Below are positions 43,906 to 54,340 of a stretch of DNA of 64,000 nucleotides, piece by piece. The stretch spans positions 1 to 64,000 of the forward strand of contig JANQSA010000047.1 of NCBI GenBank assembly GCA_028284285.1, written 5' to 3'. The notes below the pieces were generated by a model. It was not told where the DNA came from. It was given only the letters and a program-made list of their open reading frames with translations, and searched no databases. The translations under genes were made by a program, and so were the position numbers. Within the stretch, counting starts at the first letter, position 1, and each line of letters begins with the position of its first letter. Source of the DNA: Croceivirga sp. (GTDB taxonomy: Bacteria > Bacteroidota > Bacteroidia > Flavobacteriales > Flavobacteriaceae).

Positions 43906-44048
43906 AAAACTCTTTTTAAGTATAAAATTCGTAAAATTGAGTATCAAAATCCATTATACAGGTATAAATACGACATAACGATTAAATATGTCGACAACAA
44001 ATAGGTTACTTCCCAAAAAAGACGCAAATTTTAAACATTTATTGTGAA

Positions 44049-45074
44049 TTATTGTGCGTGGTAGTTTTTATACCAATTTATAAATTGGGCTATACCTTCT
44101 TCTACGGGGGTATTGGGTTTATAATCATAGTCTTGTATAAGGTCGTCAACATTGGCCCAAGTTCTTAGTACATCTCCCGGTTGCATGGGGAGCATATCTT
44201 TTTTTGCGTTAACCCCAAGACACGCTTCAATCGCTTTAATAAAATCCATGAGTTTAACGGATTGATTATTCCCAATGTTGTAGACCTTATAGAGGATATT
44301 TCCAATTTTCTTGCTTTTTGGATCGGATTCAATAATTTTTACCACACCTTCTACAATATCGTCAATGTAGGTAAAATCACGTTCCAGTTTCCCATGATTA
44401 AAAACCTTAATGGGTTTGCCATTCAAGATAGCATCCGTGAACAGAAACATGGCCATATCAGGTCTGCCCCATGGGCCGTAAACTGTAAAAAAACGCAGAC
44501 CCGTAGTAGGAAGATCAAACAAGTGACTATAGGTATGTGCCATCAGTTCATTACTTTTTTTAGTAGCTGCATACAGGCTTACCGGATTATCTACCCGATC
44601 GCTGGTTTCAAATGGAACCTTTTCATTTGTTCCATATACACTGGAACTACTGGCATATACCAGATGTTTGATGTTATGGTGACGACAGGCTTCCAAAATA
44701 TTAAGAAACCCTACTACATTGCTATCTACATAAGCTCCCGGATTTTCCAGACTATAACGTACCCCGGCCTGTGCAGCCAGATTGCAGACAATATCAAAAG
44801 AACACGTACTGAATAATTCAGGGACATTTTGACGGTCTTCCAATGACATTCTTACGAAACGGAAATTATCGTAGGATGCACTTTGCACCATTTCATTTGC
44901 ATTTTGAGCCTTGTCTTTAGGAATGCCAAGCTCTTCTAGTCTATCAAATTTCAGCCCGGGGTCATAATAATCATTAATATTATCAAGGCCCACAACCTCA
45001 TGCCCTTTTTCCAAGAGGTTTTTTGATACATGAAAACCTATGAATCCGGCGGCGCCTGTTACCAATATTTTCAT
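44049..45074 (-). CDS. UDP-glucuronate 4-epimerase-like NAD-dependent epimerase
   Basis: 341 residues, extended SDR. Cofactor motif [20 protein letters not shown], then [58 protein letters not shown] (YxxxK) and [20 protein letters not shown]. The combination NDYYD...AGVRYS...GPWGRPDMA is characteristic of UDP-glucuronate 4-epimerases (CapI type), giving UDP-galacturonate. It overlaps the UDP-glucose dehydrogenase gene by four bases, so product and substrate enzymes are coupled. Supplies a uronic acid for the polymer. Confidence 0.9.
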   Translation of the reverse strand: MKILVTGAAGFIGFHVSKNLLEKGHEVVGLDNINDYYDPGLKFDRLEELGIPKDKAQNANEMVQSASYDNFRFVRMSLEDRQNVPELFSTCSFDIVCNLAAQAGVRYSLENPGAYVDSNVVGFLNILEACRHHNIKHLVYASSSSVYGTNEKVPFETSDRVDNPVSLYAATKKSNELMAHTYSHLFDLPTTGLRFFTVYGPWGRPDMAMFLFTDAILNGKPIKVFNHGKLERDFTYIDDIVEGVVKIIESDPKSKKIGNILYKVYNIGNNQSVKLMDFIKAIEACLGVNAKKDMLPMQPGDVLRTWANVDDLIQDYDYKPNTPVEEGIAQFINWYKNYHAQ

Positions 45075-46468
45075 GATTGTCCTATTTTGTAGTATTTAAA
45101 ACCAATCTCGTTCATCTTCTCGGTGTCTAACAAGCGTCTGCCATCAAAGACAAACGCAGGTTTTGACATATTCTCAAAGATTTTTTGCCAGTCAAATGTT
45201 TTAAACTCATCCCATTCGGTTAAGATAGCCACAGCATGTGCCGCTTTAGTCGCCTCAATCGGGTCATTGACCACTTTTACCAATTCCTTGTTTAAATTGG
45301 GATCTCGGGTATTTAGATAGTCAAGGTCTGCGTACACTTGCTTTCCAGACACTTTGGGATCGTAGACAACGATTTCCGCTTTTTCGTCCAGTAATGCATC
45401 AGCTATGTAAATAGCTGCGGATTCCCTAGTGTCGTTGGTGTCCTTTTTGAATGCCCAACCATAAAAGACAATTTTCTTTCCCGAAACCGTATTATAAAGT
45501 GTGTTTATAATGTTTTCGGCGAAGCGTTGCTTCTGATAGTCGTTCATTAAGATCACCTGCTCCCAATAGTTGGCTACTTCATGCAAGGCATAACTTCTTG
45601 CAATGTACACCAGGTTAAGGATGTCTTTTTGAAAACAGGAACCTCCGAAACCAACGGACGCTTGCAAGAATTTTGAACCAATTCTGCTATCAAAACCAAT
45701 GGCTTTGGATACCTCTTGGATATTAGCATCTGTTTTTTCACATAATGCCGAAATCGAGTTAATAGAGGAAACCCTTTGGGCCAAAAATGCATTTGCCACA
45801 AGTTTGGAAAGCTCTGAAGACCATACGTTGGTCTGCAATATTTTCTCTTTGGGAAGCCAATGTTCATAGATCTTGCTTAACGCATCTTTAGCTTCCTGGC
45901 CGGAAGGTGTATCATCTCCACCTATCAGGACCCGATCAGCCTTGAGAAGATCGTTGATCGCCGTGCCCTCCGCTAAAAACTCCGGATTTGAAAGTATCTC
46001 ATAGTGCACATCGTTCCCGGTATTCTCCAATATGTTTTTTATGGCCCGGGCAGTCCTTACTGGGAGGGTAGATTTTTCCACTACTATTTTGTCATCCTTG
46101 GCTACCTTAGCAATATTTCGGGCACACAGTTCAATGTATTTCAGATCTGCCGCTTGTCCCTTCCCTTTTCCATAGGTTTTGGTCGGGGTATTTACGGAAA
46201 TAAAAATCATTTGGGCCTTGTCTATGGCCTCATCAATTTCTGTAGAAAAGAAAAGGTTTTTGTTTCGGTTCTCCGCAACAATTTCCTTTAGTCCAGGTTC
46301 ATAAATAGGAAGGTTTTCCAGATCGGTGGCATTCCAGTCAGCGATTCTCTTCTCATTGATATCCACAACAGTAATGTTTATTTCAGGACACTTGTTGGCG
46401 ATAACTGCCATGGTTGGTCCTCCAACATATCCCGCTCCAATACAGCAGATTTCCGTAATTTTTCTCAT
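45071..46468 (-). CDS. ugd: UDP-glucose 6-dehydrogenase
   Basis: 465 residues, of the longer animal-type UGDH group. NAD domain: [50 protein letters not shown]; the catalytic Cys lies in [20 protein letters not shown]; late motif [20 protein letters not shown]. It oxidises UDP-glucose twice to UDP-glucuronate. First gene of a two-gene unit with the epimerase, divergent from the PglE/PglF-Wza-Wzc operon across a 265-base region with a candidate promoter. Confidence 0.96.
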   Translation of the reverse strand: MRKITEICCIGAGYVGGPTMAVIANKCPEINITVVDINEKRIADWNATDLENLPIYEPGLKEIVAENRNKNLFFSTEIDEAIDKAQMIFISVNTPTKTYGKGKGQAADLKYIELCARNIAKVAKDDKIVVEKSTLPVRTARAIKNILENTGNDVHYEILSNPEFLAEGTAINDLLKADRVLIGGDDTPSGQEAKDALSKIYEHWLPKEKILQTNVWSSELSKLVANAFLAQRVSSINSISALCEKTDANIQEVSKAIGFDSRIGSKFLQASVGFGGSCFQKDILNLVYIARSYALHEVANYWEQVILMNDYQKQRFAENIINTLYNTVSGKKIVFYGWAFKKDTNDTRESAAIYIADALLDEKAEIVVYDPKVSGKQVYADLDYLNTRDPNLNKELVKVVNDPIEATKAAHAVAILTEWDEFKTFDWQKIFENMSKPAFVFDGRRLLDTEKMNEIGFKYYKIGQS

Positions 46469-46493
46469 GGATTATTCTGATAATTTTGAGGTG

Positions 46494-46502
46494 CAAAGAT
46501 TA
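46494..46502 (-). promoter_or_regulatory. Candidate promoter element (TAATCTTTGCACC context) of ugd
   Basis: TAATCTTTGCAC on the minus strand, 26 bases before the ugd ATG, is one base longer than TAnnTTTG but has the CTTTGCAC context common at Bacteroidota start sites. Tentative. Confidence 0.35.
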
Positions 46503-46733
46503 GTAAATAACTCTGCATTTAATAAAAAATTATCGACAAACTAATCTTTATTGAGCCAAAAGGTAAAGGTCACAACTTAATGGTCCTGACTTCCGACTTT
46601 TGAACCTGAAAAAGTCCTTTAGCCGATGTTTTTCAATTCTTAAACGAATTATCCTCAATTTTTGACTTTTAGAACAAAACTATGGCTAATTTGGCTTGGA
46701 ATTAGGGATCAAATCCTGTAGAACATTAACCTA

Positions 46734-47861
46734 GTGGAAACACAGACCAAGATTTGGCTTTCCTCCCCCCATATGGGAAGCAATGAACAAAATTATATTA
46801 ATGAAGCTTTTAGGACCAATTGGATAGCACCTTTGGGGCCTAATGTAACGGGCTTTGAAGATGCTATTGAAAAATACCTGGAAAATGAGGTATATGTTGC
46901 AGCATTGAGCTCTGGTACGGCAGCAATACATTTAGGTCTTAAAATTCTAGGCGTTGGTGCTGGGGACACGGTCCTATGTCAAAGTTTTACGTTCTCAGCT
47001 TCCGCCAACCCCATCCTGTATCTGGGGGCTCATCCGATATTTGTTGATAGTGAGCAGGAAACCTGGAATATTTCCCCCCAACTCTTGGAAGAAGCTGTTC
47101 AACAAAGTATACAGCGGGGAAAAAAACCTAAGGCCATAATTGCTGTACATCTTTATGGAATGCCTTACAAAGTACATGAAATCCATGCCATAGGCCAAAA
47201 ATATTCCATTCCAATATTGGAGGATAGTGCTGAAGCTCTGGGAAGTTCCTGGGAAGGAAGGAAATGTGGCACTTTTGGAGATATCGCTATACTTTCCTTC
47301 AACGGAAACAAAATTATTACTACTTCCGGTGGCGGAGCCCTGGTTTCCGCCAATAAAGCGTATAGTGATAAAGCGGTTTTTCTGGCTACTCAGGCAAGAG
47401 ACCATGCAGCACATTATCAACATTCTGAAATAGGGCATAACTATCGTATGAGCAACATCCTAGCTGGGATAGGCCGGGGCCAGATGGAAGTTTTGGAGGA
47501 TAGGGTCGCTGCTAGGCGCCGGAATTACGATTATTATATGGAACATCTCCAGAATCTGGAAGGGATATCCTTTATCCCGGAGTTGGAGGGAATGTTTTCC
47601 AATAGGTGGCTAAGTTGTATCCTAACGCCATCTTATGGAGCCAGGGAACAGATCCGTTTGGCGCTGGAAAACGAAAATATAGAATCAAGGCCTTTATGGA
47701 AACCCATGCATTTACAACCGGTCTTTGAAAAGGAAATACATTTTTCTGATGGAACATCTGAAGACCTATTTTCAAGAGGGCTATGTCTTCCCAGTGGTTC
47801 CAATCTAATATCCGATGATTTGGACCGAATAATTGAAATTATAAGATCTGTGGTAATATGA
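46734..47861 (+). CDS. DegT/DnrJ/EryC1/StrS aminotransferase (PglE-like)
   Basis: 375 residues from a GTG start; the N-terminal KIWLSSPHMGSNEQNYINEA is typical. PLP fold motifs: ALSSGTAAIHLGLKILGVGA, DSAEALGSSWEGRKCGTFGD and the Schiff-base Lys in LSFNGNKIITTSGGGALVS, then HNYRMSNILAGIGRGQMEVL. Sugar aminotransferases of this type aminate UDP-4-keto-6-deoxy-GlcNAc. Directly downstream, with a four-base overlap, is the matching 4,6-dehydratase, so the pair should make UDP-4-amino-4,6-dideoxy-GlcNAc (bacillosamine route). The acetyltransferase normally next (PglD) is not seen. Confidence 0.92.
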   Translation: METQTKIWLSSPHMGSNEQNYINEAFRTNWIAPLGPNVTGFEDAIEKYLENEVYVAALSSGTAAIHLGLKILGVGAGDTVLCQSFTFSASANPILYLGAHPIFVDSEQETWNISPQLLEEAVQQSIQRGKKPKAIIAVHLYGMPYKVHEIHAIGQKYSIPILEDSAEALGSSWEGRKCGTFGDIAILSFNGNKIITTSGGGALVSANKAYSDKAVFLATQARDHAAHYQHSEIGHNYRMSNILAGIGRGQMEVLEDRVAARRRNYDYYMEHLQNLEGISFIPELEGMFSNRWLSCILTPSYGAREQIRLALENENIESRPLWKPMHLQPVFEKEIHFSDGTSEDLFSRGLCLPSGSNLISDDLDRIIEIIRSVVI

Positions 47862-49798
47862 TTCAACATTACTTGACAAATACAGCTGAACGTTACGCTT
47901 CCAAATGGTTGGTGCTGGCCATTGATATCGCAATAGTGGCTTTTTCTTTTGTGCTGTCTTATTTCATTCGGTTCAATTTGACTTTTGACTTTGATGTTGA
48001 CAAGCTCTTTGTACAATTACCTTTAATTACACTGGTTGCATTGCTTTCTTTTCTGATAGTGGGTTCCTATAAAGGGGTAGTAAGGCATACGGGGGTGCGG
48101 GATGTATATAATATTTTCAATTCCATTTGTCTCGTAAGCATTCTTACGATCTTTTTGGTACTGGTTAACAGGAAATTGGCCATCGCTGATAATTTCACCA
48201 TTCCGTTATCCATAATTATCATCAATAGTTTAATTGCTTTTATAGCGTTGGTTTCTTCCCGATTTGTATTCAAATCGTTGTTTAAAAGTTTTGTCAACGA
48301 AAACGGATTCAATTCAACAAAAAATATTTTGATTTACGGTGCGGGAGAATCAGGAGTGCTGACCTATGGAGCTTTGACCAACCATACGAAAAGTAATGTA
48401 AAAGTAGTAGGGTATATTGATAAGGATAAAAAGAAGATTGGAAAGCTTATTAATGGTGTAAGGGTCTATGCTCCGGAGGATTTGAATGGGGATTTTATAC
48501 GTAAAAAGCGAATAGCAGAGGTAATTTTTTGTATCCAGAATATTGAACCCAAAAAGCTTAAGGAGCTTGTAGAAGGATTGGTAGATTTTCCGGTGCTGGC
48601 CAAAATTGTTCCTCCGGTAGAGGATTGGATAAATGGCGAATTACAAGCCTCGCAAATCAAAAATGTCCAGATTGAGGACCTTTTAAATAGAGCGCCGATA
48701 GCGATTGTAAATTCGAAAATTACGAAAGAAGTAAAGGGTAAGTGCATAGTTGTCACTGGAGGTGCAGGTTCAATAGGCAGTGAGATCGTCAGACAAATAT
48801 GTAACTATGAGTATCGCTCATTAGTAATTATTGATCAGGCAGAATCAGCATTGTATGACCTGCAACAAGAACTCAAGCAAAAGGGTTTTCATAATTTCAC
48901 ACCTATAGTTGGCGATGTTCGGGATAAAAAAAGGATGAATTTTCTTTTTGGAGAACACAAGCCTGACATGGTATTCCATGCAGCTGCTTACAAACATGTT
49001 CCTTTGATGGAATATAATTCATATGAAGCGATTAAAGTTAACATAGCGGGCACAAAAACTATTGCTGATTTATCTATTGCGCACGATGTGGAAAAATTTG
49101 TCCTTGTGTCCACAGACAAGGCGGTAAATCCGACCAATATTATGGGGGCCAGCAAGCGTATTGCAGAGATCTATGTGAGTTGTAAGCAGCGGGAGGGCAA
49201 TACCAAATTCATTATAACGCGTTTTGGCAATGTTTTAGGGTCTAATGGCTCGGTAATCCCCTTGTTTAGAAAACAAATTGAAAATGGTGGGCCACTTACG
49301 GTCACACATAAAGATATTACAAGGTATTTTATGACCATACCCGAAGCGTCTCAATTGGTGTTGGAAGCCGGAGCAATGGGTAAAGGAGGGGAGATTTTTA
49401 TTTTTGATATGGGCGAATCGGTTAAGATATATGATTTGGCACAAAACATGATAAAGTTATCCGGGTTAAAGTATCCGGATGACATTGATATTAAAATTAC
49501 TGGACTTAGACCGGGAGAAAAATTATATGAAGAATTGTTGGCAAATGGAGAAAATACATTACCGACATATCACAAAAAGATCAAAATTAGTAAAGCCAGA
49601 GAATTGAATTATGCAGAGTTGAGGTCGAAAATAGATGAGCTTTGTATCAGTAATATGTTTTTTAGTAAAGATACGGTTCGGCTTATGAAAAGCATAGTCC
49701 CTGAGTATATCTCCAAAAATTCCGAGCTTTGCAAATTGGATAAAAAAGAAAACACTAATTTTGAATCCGAATCTTCCTTAAAGGCCGTACAATCATAA
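47858..49798 (+). CDS. Membrane UDP-GlcNAc 4,6-dehydratase (PglF/CapD/WbpM-like)
   Basis: 646 residues. Four N-terminal membrane segments (about 17-135) precede a CoA-binding-like domain (ILIYGAGESGVLTYGALTNH) and the SDR catalytic domain: VVTGGAGSIGSEIVRQICNY (from 299), AAAYKHVPLMEYN, STDKAVNPTNIMGASKR (T419-D420-K421; Met429 replaces the usual Tyr, Lys433 kept) and TRFGNVLGSNGSVIPLF. This Met-for-Tyr pattern is normal in the large dehydratases. It converts UDP-GlcNAc to the 4-keto-6-deoxy sugar for the upstream aminotransferase. Part of the operon leading to Wza and Wzc. Confidence 0.95.
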   Translation: MIQHYLTNTAERYASKWLVLAIDIAIVAFSFVLSYFIRFNLTFDFDVDKLFVQLPLITLVALLSFLIVGSYKGVVRHTGVRDVYNIFNSICLVSILTIFLVLVNRKLAIADNFTIPLSIIIINSLIAFIALVSSRFVFKSLFKSFVNENGFNSTKNILIYGAGESGVLTYGALTNHTKSNVKVVGYIDKDKKKIGKLINGVRVYAPEDLNGDFIRKKRIAEVIFCIQNIEPKKLKELVEGLVDFPVLAKIVPPVEDWINGELQASQIKNVQIEDLLNRAPIAIVNSKITKEVKGKCIVVTGGAGSIGSEIVRQICNYEYRSLVIIDQAESALYDLQQELKQKGFHNFTPIVGDVRDKKRMNFLFGEHKPDMVFHAAAYKHVPLMEYNSYEAIKVNIAGTKTIADLSIAHDVEKFVLVSTDKAVNPTNIMGASKRIAEIYVSCKQREGNTKFIITRFGNVLGSNGSVIPLFRKQIENGGPLTVTHKDITRYFMTIPEASQLVLEAGAMGKGGEIFIFDMGESVKIYDLAQNMIKLSGLKYPDDIDIKITGLRPGEKLYEELLANGENTLPTYHKKIKISKARELNYAELRSKIDELCISNMFFSKDTVRLMKSIVPEYISKNSELCKLDKKENTNFESESSLKAVQS

Positions 49799-49834
49799 AT
49801 TCTTTCAAGTTAAATTGTAAAATTTGTCCCCGGT

Positions 49835-50611
49835 ATGATAAGAGAAAACAGCGAATTGCGTTTATGTATATACCTTTTACTATGCCTCTTGATCCTTTCG
49901 TCCTGTGCTTCAAGAAAGGATGTGGTATACTTTCAGGATACCGGAGATTTTGAGACTTTGGTCAATGATAACGCATTTGTTTCAAAATTCAAGGTAGATG
50001 ATTTGGTGTCTATTCATGTATCTTCTCTAAATCCTGAGGCGAGCGCACCGTTTAACTTATTTAGAGGGGCTGCGGAAGGTGGGTTTCAAGCAGAACAAGT
50101 GGATTATTTGGTAGATCAAGCGGGGGAGATTGACTTTCCTGTTATCGGAAAATTAAAAATAGAAGGCTTGTCACCAGATGAATTACGTCAATTGCTACGA
50201 GAAAAATTATCTGAATATCTAAAAGATCCCATTATTAATATTAGATTACGAAATTTTACCGTAACAGTCTTAGGGGCGGTAAACAGTCCCGGAACTTACC
50301 CAGTGAATGGGGAACAGGTTACTATCCTAGAAGCCCTTGGGTTTGCCGGAGATCTTACCATTAGAGGTGTCCGTGAAAACGTTTTGGTAATTCGGGACTT
50401 TAATGGTACAAAAGTCTACACACGAATTGATTTAACGTCTAAAGATGTAATAAAATCACCGGTGTATTATCTCACCCAAAATGATGTGGTTTATGTGGAA
50501 CCCAACAAATCAGGAATAAAAGAAACTTCAATTGATGCCAGAGCGGGAATATACGTATCGCTGGTTTCGGTTCTAATTACATCTACTGCCATATTCCTAA
50601 CAAGACGCTAG
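49835..50611 (+). CDS. wza: Polysaccharide export lipoprotein (Wza/BexD family)
   Basis: 258 residues. Lipoprotein signal ends at LSSCAS (Cys24), followed by the RKDVVYFQDTGDF start usual in Bacteroidota homologues. The Poly_export domain (VDDLVSIHVSSLNPEASAPF, EIDFPVIGKLKIEGLSPDEL) and a SLBB-type beta-grasp region (VTVLGAVNSPGTYPVNGEQV, TILEALGFAGDL) follow. A C-terminal hydrophobic segment (IYVSLVSVLITSTAIFL) suggests the membrane-spanning end. It forms the outer-membrane exit channel for the polymer with Wzc. 36 bases after the dehydratase gene. Confidence 0.94.
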   Translation: MIRENSELRLCIYLLLCLLILSSCASRKDVVYFQDTGDFETLVNDNAFVSKFKVDDLVSIHVSSLNPEASAPFNLFRGAAEGGFQAEQVDYLVDQAGEIDFPVIGKLKIEGLSPDELRQLLREKLSEYLKDPIINIRLRNFTVTVLGAVNSPGTYPVNGEQVTILEALGFAGDLTIRGVRENVLVIRDFNGTKVYTRIDLTSKDVIKSPVYYLTQNDVVYVEPNKSGIKETSIDARAGIYVSLVSVLITSTAIFLTRR

Positions 50612-50632
50612 CCCTCAATTAAAGCTTAACCT

Positions 50633-53017
50633 ATGAATACTAAAGATTACGGGAATTCTGCAGTTGATTTTAATTTATTATTGAAACCTTATTTGAAAAA
50701 TTGGAAATGGTTCATGCTGTCTTCAATAATAGCCTTGGTTCTTGGTTATTTGAAGATTCGCTATTCAACTCCACAATACGCCATACAGGCAAAAATTCAG
50801 ATTTTAGATGAAAAGTCAACAGCTTCAGAACTAAATCCCTTCAAAGACTTACAGGTATTCACTGGGATAAAGAATAGCAGTATACAAGATGAGATTGAGG
50901 TTTTAAGTTCCAGGTCCAATGTATTGAGTGTGGTCAAAGAACTTGGCCTAAATAAGAGTATAACAGCCTTAGGCAATATTAAGGACACCGAAATTTACGG
51001 TAAATCACCTATTAACATCAACTTCCAATCACCAGACTCCATTGTTTATAAAACGAAAACCGCATTTTTTGTTACAATTACTTCAGATACTTCGTTTGAG
51101 GTGTTTGAGGAGGAGGATGAACCTTCTAAGACCTACTCTTTTGGTAAAATAATACCTTCCCCAGCAGGTGATATTGTCATCACCCCCAATGCCATTAGTC
51201 TAAAACCGTATCACGGCAAAAGTTATGAAATAGCGATAACGCCCATAAGTATGGTCGCTGAGATATATCAAGAGGCTATCAGTTTTACTTCGGGTGAGGA
51301 GTATTCAAACATCATTTATATTTCATTGGATGATGCTGTTATTCAGCGCGGAAGAGACGTTATCAATGCTTTAGTGGCCAATTACAATAAGAATGCCTTG
51401 GAGGACAAAAAGGCCATCGCAGATCGGACATCGAATTTTATAGACGATCGAATTGCAGACATTTATGGCAGTCTTTCCTCTGTTGATCAAAGTGCTGAAG
51501 ACTTCAAGGCAGGTAGGGGAATTGCCGATATTGCGGCGCAAACCAGTGTAAACCTCAATATTGGGGCTTCTAATCAACAAGAACTCCAAAATGCTTCGGT
51601 GCAATTGGACATTGCTACCTCGATGAAAGATATCGTTGATAATCAAGAAGCTTATGAGCTTCTTCCTACAAATATTGGTTTAGATGATGGTACCATTGCC
51701 AACACCACTGCGCGTTATAATGAATTGGCTTTGGAGCGAAAAAGACTTTTGGAAAGTTCAAACGAAAAGAATCCAATCATACTCAATCTTGATCAGCAAC
51801 TGGACGGATTAAAAAGAAGCATGCAATCGAGTCTGAACAGTATGACCAATAATTTGGAATTACAGGTGAATAGTTTAAGCCAGCAACTTTCAAGGATCAA
51901 TTCTAGAATTTATTCTGCACCAAAAAATGAACGCGCATTGCGAGACATCAGCAGGCAGCAACAAACTACAGAATCCTTATATTTATATCTGTTGCAAAAA
52001 AGAGAAGAGTCACAAATTACTTTCGCATCCGCATCGCCAAAATCTAAAATTATTGATGACGCCTATCTCGTTAGCGATATACCAGTTGCCCCTAGAAGGA
52101 GCGTCACTTTTTTGATTTCATTATTGTTAGGCCTTCTTATTCCTTTTTCGATAATCTATAGCAGGGACTTGTTTGACAATAAAATACATAACAAGGCCAA
52201 TTTAGAAAAATTAACAGGAGACGTGCCGGTTTTAGCAGAACTCCCAAAAATTTCTAAAAAGGAGGAAACCCTAATTAAAACGGATGAACGTACTGTATTG
52301 GCGGAGTCTTTACGAATTTTAAGGACAAATTTGGATTACGTGCTTAAATCCAAAATGGGAGGAAAGGATAACGTTGGAAAGACTATTTTTATTACGTCGA
52401 GTGTGCCTGGAGAAGGGAAAACCTTAGTGTCCTTCAACTTGTCGATGATTTGCGCCAACGCCAATAAGAAAGTGCTGCTTATAGGTGCGGATATCAGGAA
52501 CCCAAAGATCTACAACTTCTATCAAGGTAAAAATGTGGATAAATTGTTGAAATCGACACAAAATAAGGATAACCTTGGATTAACGGATTTTATATCTGAT
52601 GAGGACATTGAAACTAAAGATGTTATTTCGTCAATTCTGGTAAACAACCAAAGTATTGATATCATTTTTTCCGGAAAAATACCCCCCAATCCCACCGAGC
52701 TGTTGATGAGTGAAAGGGTTAACGATCTGTTTAGGGAGGTAAAACAAAAATACGACTACATCATCGTTGACACAGCCCCGTTAATGGTAGTGTCGGATAC
52801 GCTCCTGATCAGTGGAAATGCTAATCAAACCTTATATGTTACCAGGGCGGGAGTTACCGAAACCAGTGTTGTCCAATTTCCAATTCAATTGCAAAAAGAG
52901 GGGAAACTTAAAGGACTGTCTTTTATTGTAAACGGCGTAAAAAGTTCTAATTTGGGATATGGTGGAAAATATGGTTATGGTTATGGAAAGCCTGAAAAAA
53001 AATGGTGGAAGTTTTAA
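50633..53017 (+). CDS. wzc: Wzc-type chain-length determinant / BY-kinase
   Basis: 794 residues. The N-terminal Wzz domain begins with a membrane segment (WFMLSSIIALVLGYLKIRYS); a long periplasmic coiled-coil region follows, then a second membrane segment (RSVTFLISLLLGLLIPFSII). The cytoplasmic tyrosine kinase has Walker A SSVPGEGKTLVSFNLSM, Walker A' VLLIGADIRNPKI and Walker B YIIVDTAPLMVVSD. The C-terminus is a Tyr cluster (YGGKYGYGYGKPEKKWW) for autophosphorylation. It controls chain length and export together with Wza and is reset by the CpsB-type phosphatase encoded nearby on the other strand. Confidence 0.95.
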   Translation: MNTKDYGNSAVDFNLLLKPYLKNWKWFMLSSIIALVLGYLKIRYSTPQYAIQAKIQILDEKSTASELNPFKDLQVFTGIKNSSIQDEIEVLSSRSNVLSVVKELGLNKSITALGNIKDTEIYGKSPININFQSPDSIVYKTKTAFFVTITSDTSFEVFEEEDEPSKTYSFGKIIPSPAGDIVITPNAISLKPYHGKSYEIAITPISMVAEIYQEAISFTSGEEYSNIIYISLDDAVIQRGRDVINALVANYNKNALEDKKAIADRTSNFIDDRIADIYGSLSSVDQSAEDFKAGRGIADIAAQTSVNLNIGASNQQELQNASVQLDIATSMKDIVDNQEAYELLPTNIGLDDGTIANTTARYNELALERKRLLESSNEKNPIILNLDQQLDGLKRSMQSSLNSMTNNLELQVNSLSQQLSRINSRIYSAPKNERALRDISRQQQTTESLYLYLLQKREESQITFASASPKSKIIDDAYLVSDIPVAPRRSVTFLISLLLGLLIPFSIIYSRDLFDNKIHNKANLEKLTGDVPVLAELPKISKKEETLIKTDERTVLAESLRILRTNLDYVLKSKMGGKDNVGKTIFITSSVPGEGKTLVSFNLSMICANANKKVLLIGADIRNPKIYNFYQGKNVDKLLKSTQNKDNLGLTDFISDEDIETKDVISSILVNNQSIDIIFSGKIPPNPTELLMSERVNDLFREVKQKYDYIIVDTAPLMVVSDTLLISGNANQTLYVTRAGVTETSVVQFPIQLQKEGKLKGLSFIVNGVKSSNLGYGGKYGYGYGKPEKKWWKF

Positions 53018-53252
53018 GTTGTATTCCTTTCTCTATTAATATGCCTCAGGATCAAAAGCTCAAAATAGAATTATCGATTATTCTTGCTTACTCCTTTTAA
53101 CGTTGCATTATAATGATGATGCTACATATTAGAAAATCTACCCTTACAGGGAATAGCACCCATTTCTATCTGTTTCAGTATGGGTAATTTGAGGGAATGG
53201 TGAAGAAAAAAACAAGAGGAATTATCGATAAAACGGTAATGAAGAAGAATTT

Positions 53253-53996
53253 TTAAGACTTAAATTCCTCTATGGTTTGGATGATCAGATTATTTAAAAC
53301 GTATACATCAGTGTGTTTCACTTTTCCGGATTTAAGGGCATTTATATGTCGTTGGCCATGTGTGTCTGTCGCTATAAAATCATAAAAATTGTCTGCTAAA
53401 AGTTTAAAGGCTACTTTTTGAATGTTTTTCCCGTAGTATCCGAATACGGAAAGGGCATTCAATTGAAATTTCAGCCCCATTTGCTTATACTCCCGGTATT
53501 TGTTCAAATCATTATGTAAATAAACATATCGTTCCGGATGTGCAAAAACAGGGAATAGTTGGAGGTTCAGTATTTTCTTTACTGCCACATCAAAATTAAT
53601 GCTGGGCTGCAGATAGGACATTTCTATTAAGAGATGGTTTTTTCCTAACGGAAGTATCTTTCCGTCCTCTAAAATATTTTCGAAATTATCATCTATCATG
53701 TGTTCTGCGGCAACATCTAAAGCTACATCCATAATACCCTGCGACGCCATTTCGTTTTTGAGTTGCTGAAAAGAATGGGTTATGGTTTCCGGAGTATTCT
53801 CATAATAATTATGCATGATATGGGGAGTACATATAAAATGGTTTACCCCAAATTCAGAAAAAGCTTTAATAAGTGCTATGGATTCTTCAACAGTTTTCGC
53901 GCCATCATCAATACCCGGTAAGATATGGTTATGTATGTCTACAAATCCATGAAGCAGATCTACCAAGAAGCGTTTCTTATGAAAAAAACTGAACAT
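53253..53996 (-). CDS. PHP-type tyrosine phosphatase (CpsB/YwqE family)
   Basis: 247 residues. Metal-binding motifs of the PHP fold: FVDIHNHILPGIDDGAKTVE (HxH), ICTPHIMHNYY, LEDGKILPLGKNHLLIEMSY, FPVFAHPERYVYL and IATDTHGQRHIN. These match the manganese-dependent phosphatases that dephosphorylate the C-terminal tyrosines of BY-kinases. It lies convergent with wzc, 235 bases away. Its expected target is the Wzc Tyr cluster. The 53018-53252 spacer shows no gene. Confidence 0.92.
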   Translation of the reverse strand: MFSFFHKKRFLVDLLHGFVDIHNHILPGIDDGAKTVEESIALIKAFSEFGVNHFICTPHIMHNYYENTPETITHSFQQLKNEMASQGIMDVALDVAAEHMIDDNFENILEDGKILPLGKNHLLIEMSYLQPSINFDVAVKKILNLQLFPVFAHPERYVYLHNDLNKYREYKQMGLKFQLNALSVFGYYGKNIQKVAFKLLADNFYDFIATDTHGQRHINALKSGKVKHTDVYVLNNLIIQTIEEFKS

Positions 53997-54340
53997 GTGT
54001 TTTTATTTTCCGTAGCAGTATTTTATAATGCCCCTAAAAAGTTGAGTAGGGGAGTGCGGAGTGGAGAAATCGGTGAAAGCCTTTTGGTCTCTTTTGATAT
54101 ATTGTTCAGATATTCTTCCAAGGCTACTTTCCTTGGGATGTACTCTTCCTTTTTTTTAGGTACCCTAATGTTCATTTTTCAAGCTTTGATAACATAAAGC
54201 TATTTGTTTTAGTGAGATGAAGCAAATATGGACCTACTTAATTACTATTTTGATACTGCGCCAAATCTTAGCAGGACTTTATGCTGTCTCTGAGCCATAC
54301 GGGTACGGAATTTCCTCTGCGTTGGGGAAGATAGATCGAT
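53997..54340. other. Spacer between phosphatase and response regulator genes
   Basis: About 340 bases without a convincing gene. The plus-strand ORF at 53925-54197 overlaps the phosphatase start antisense and looks like chance. No clear -7 box was found for the phosphatase. Confidence 0.4.
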
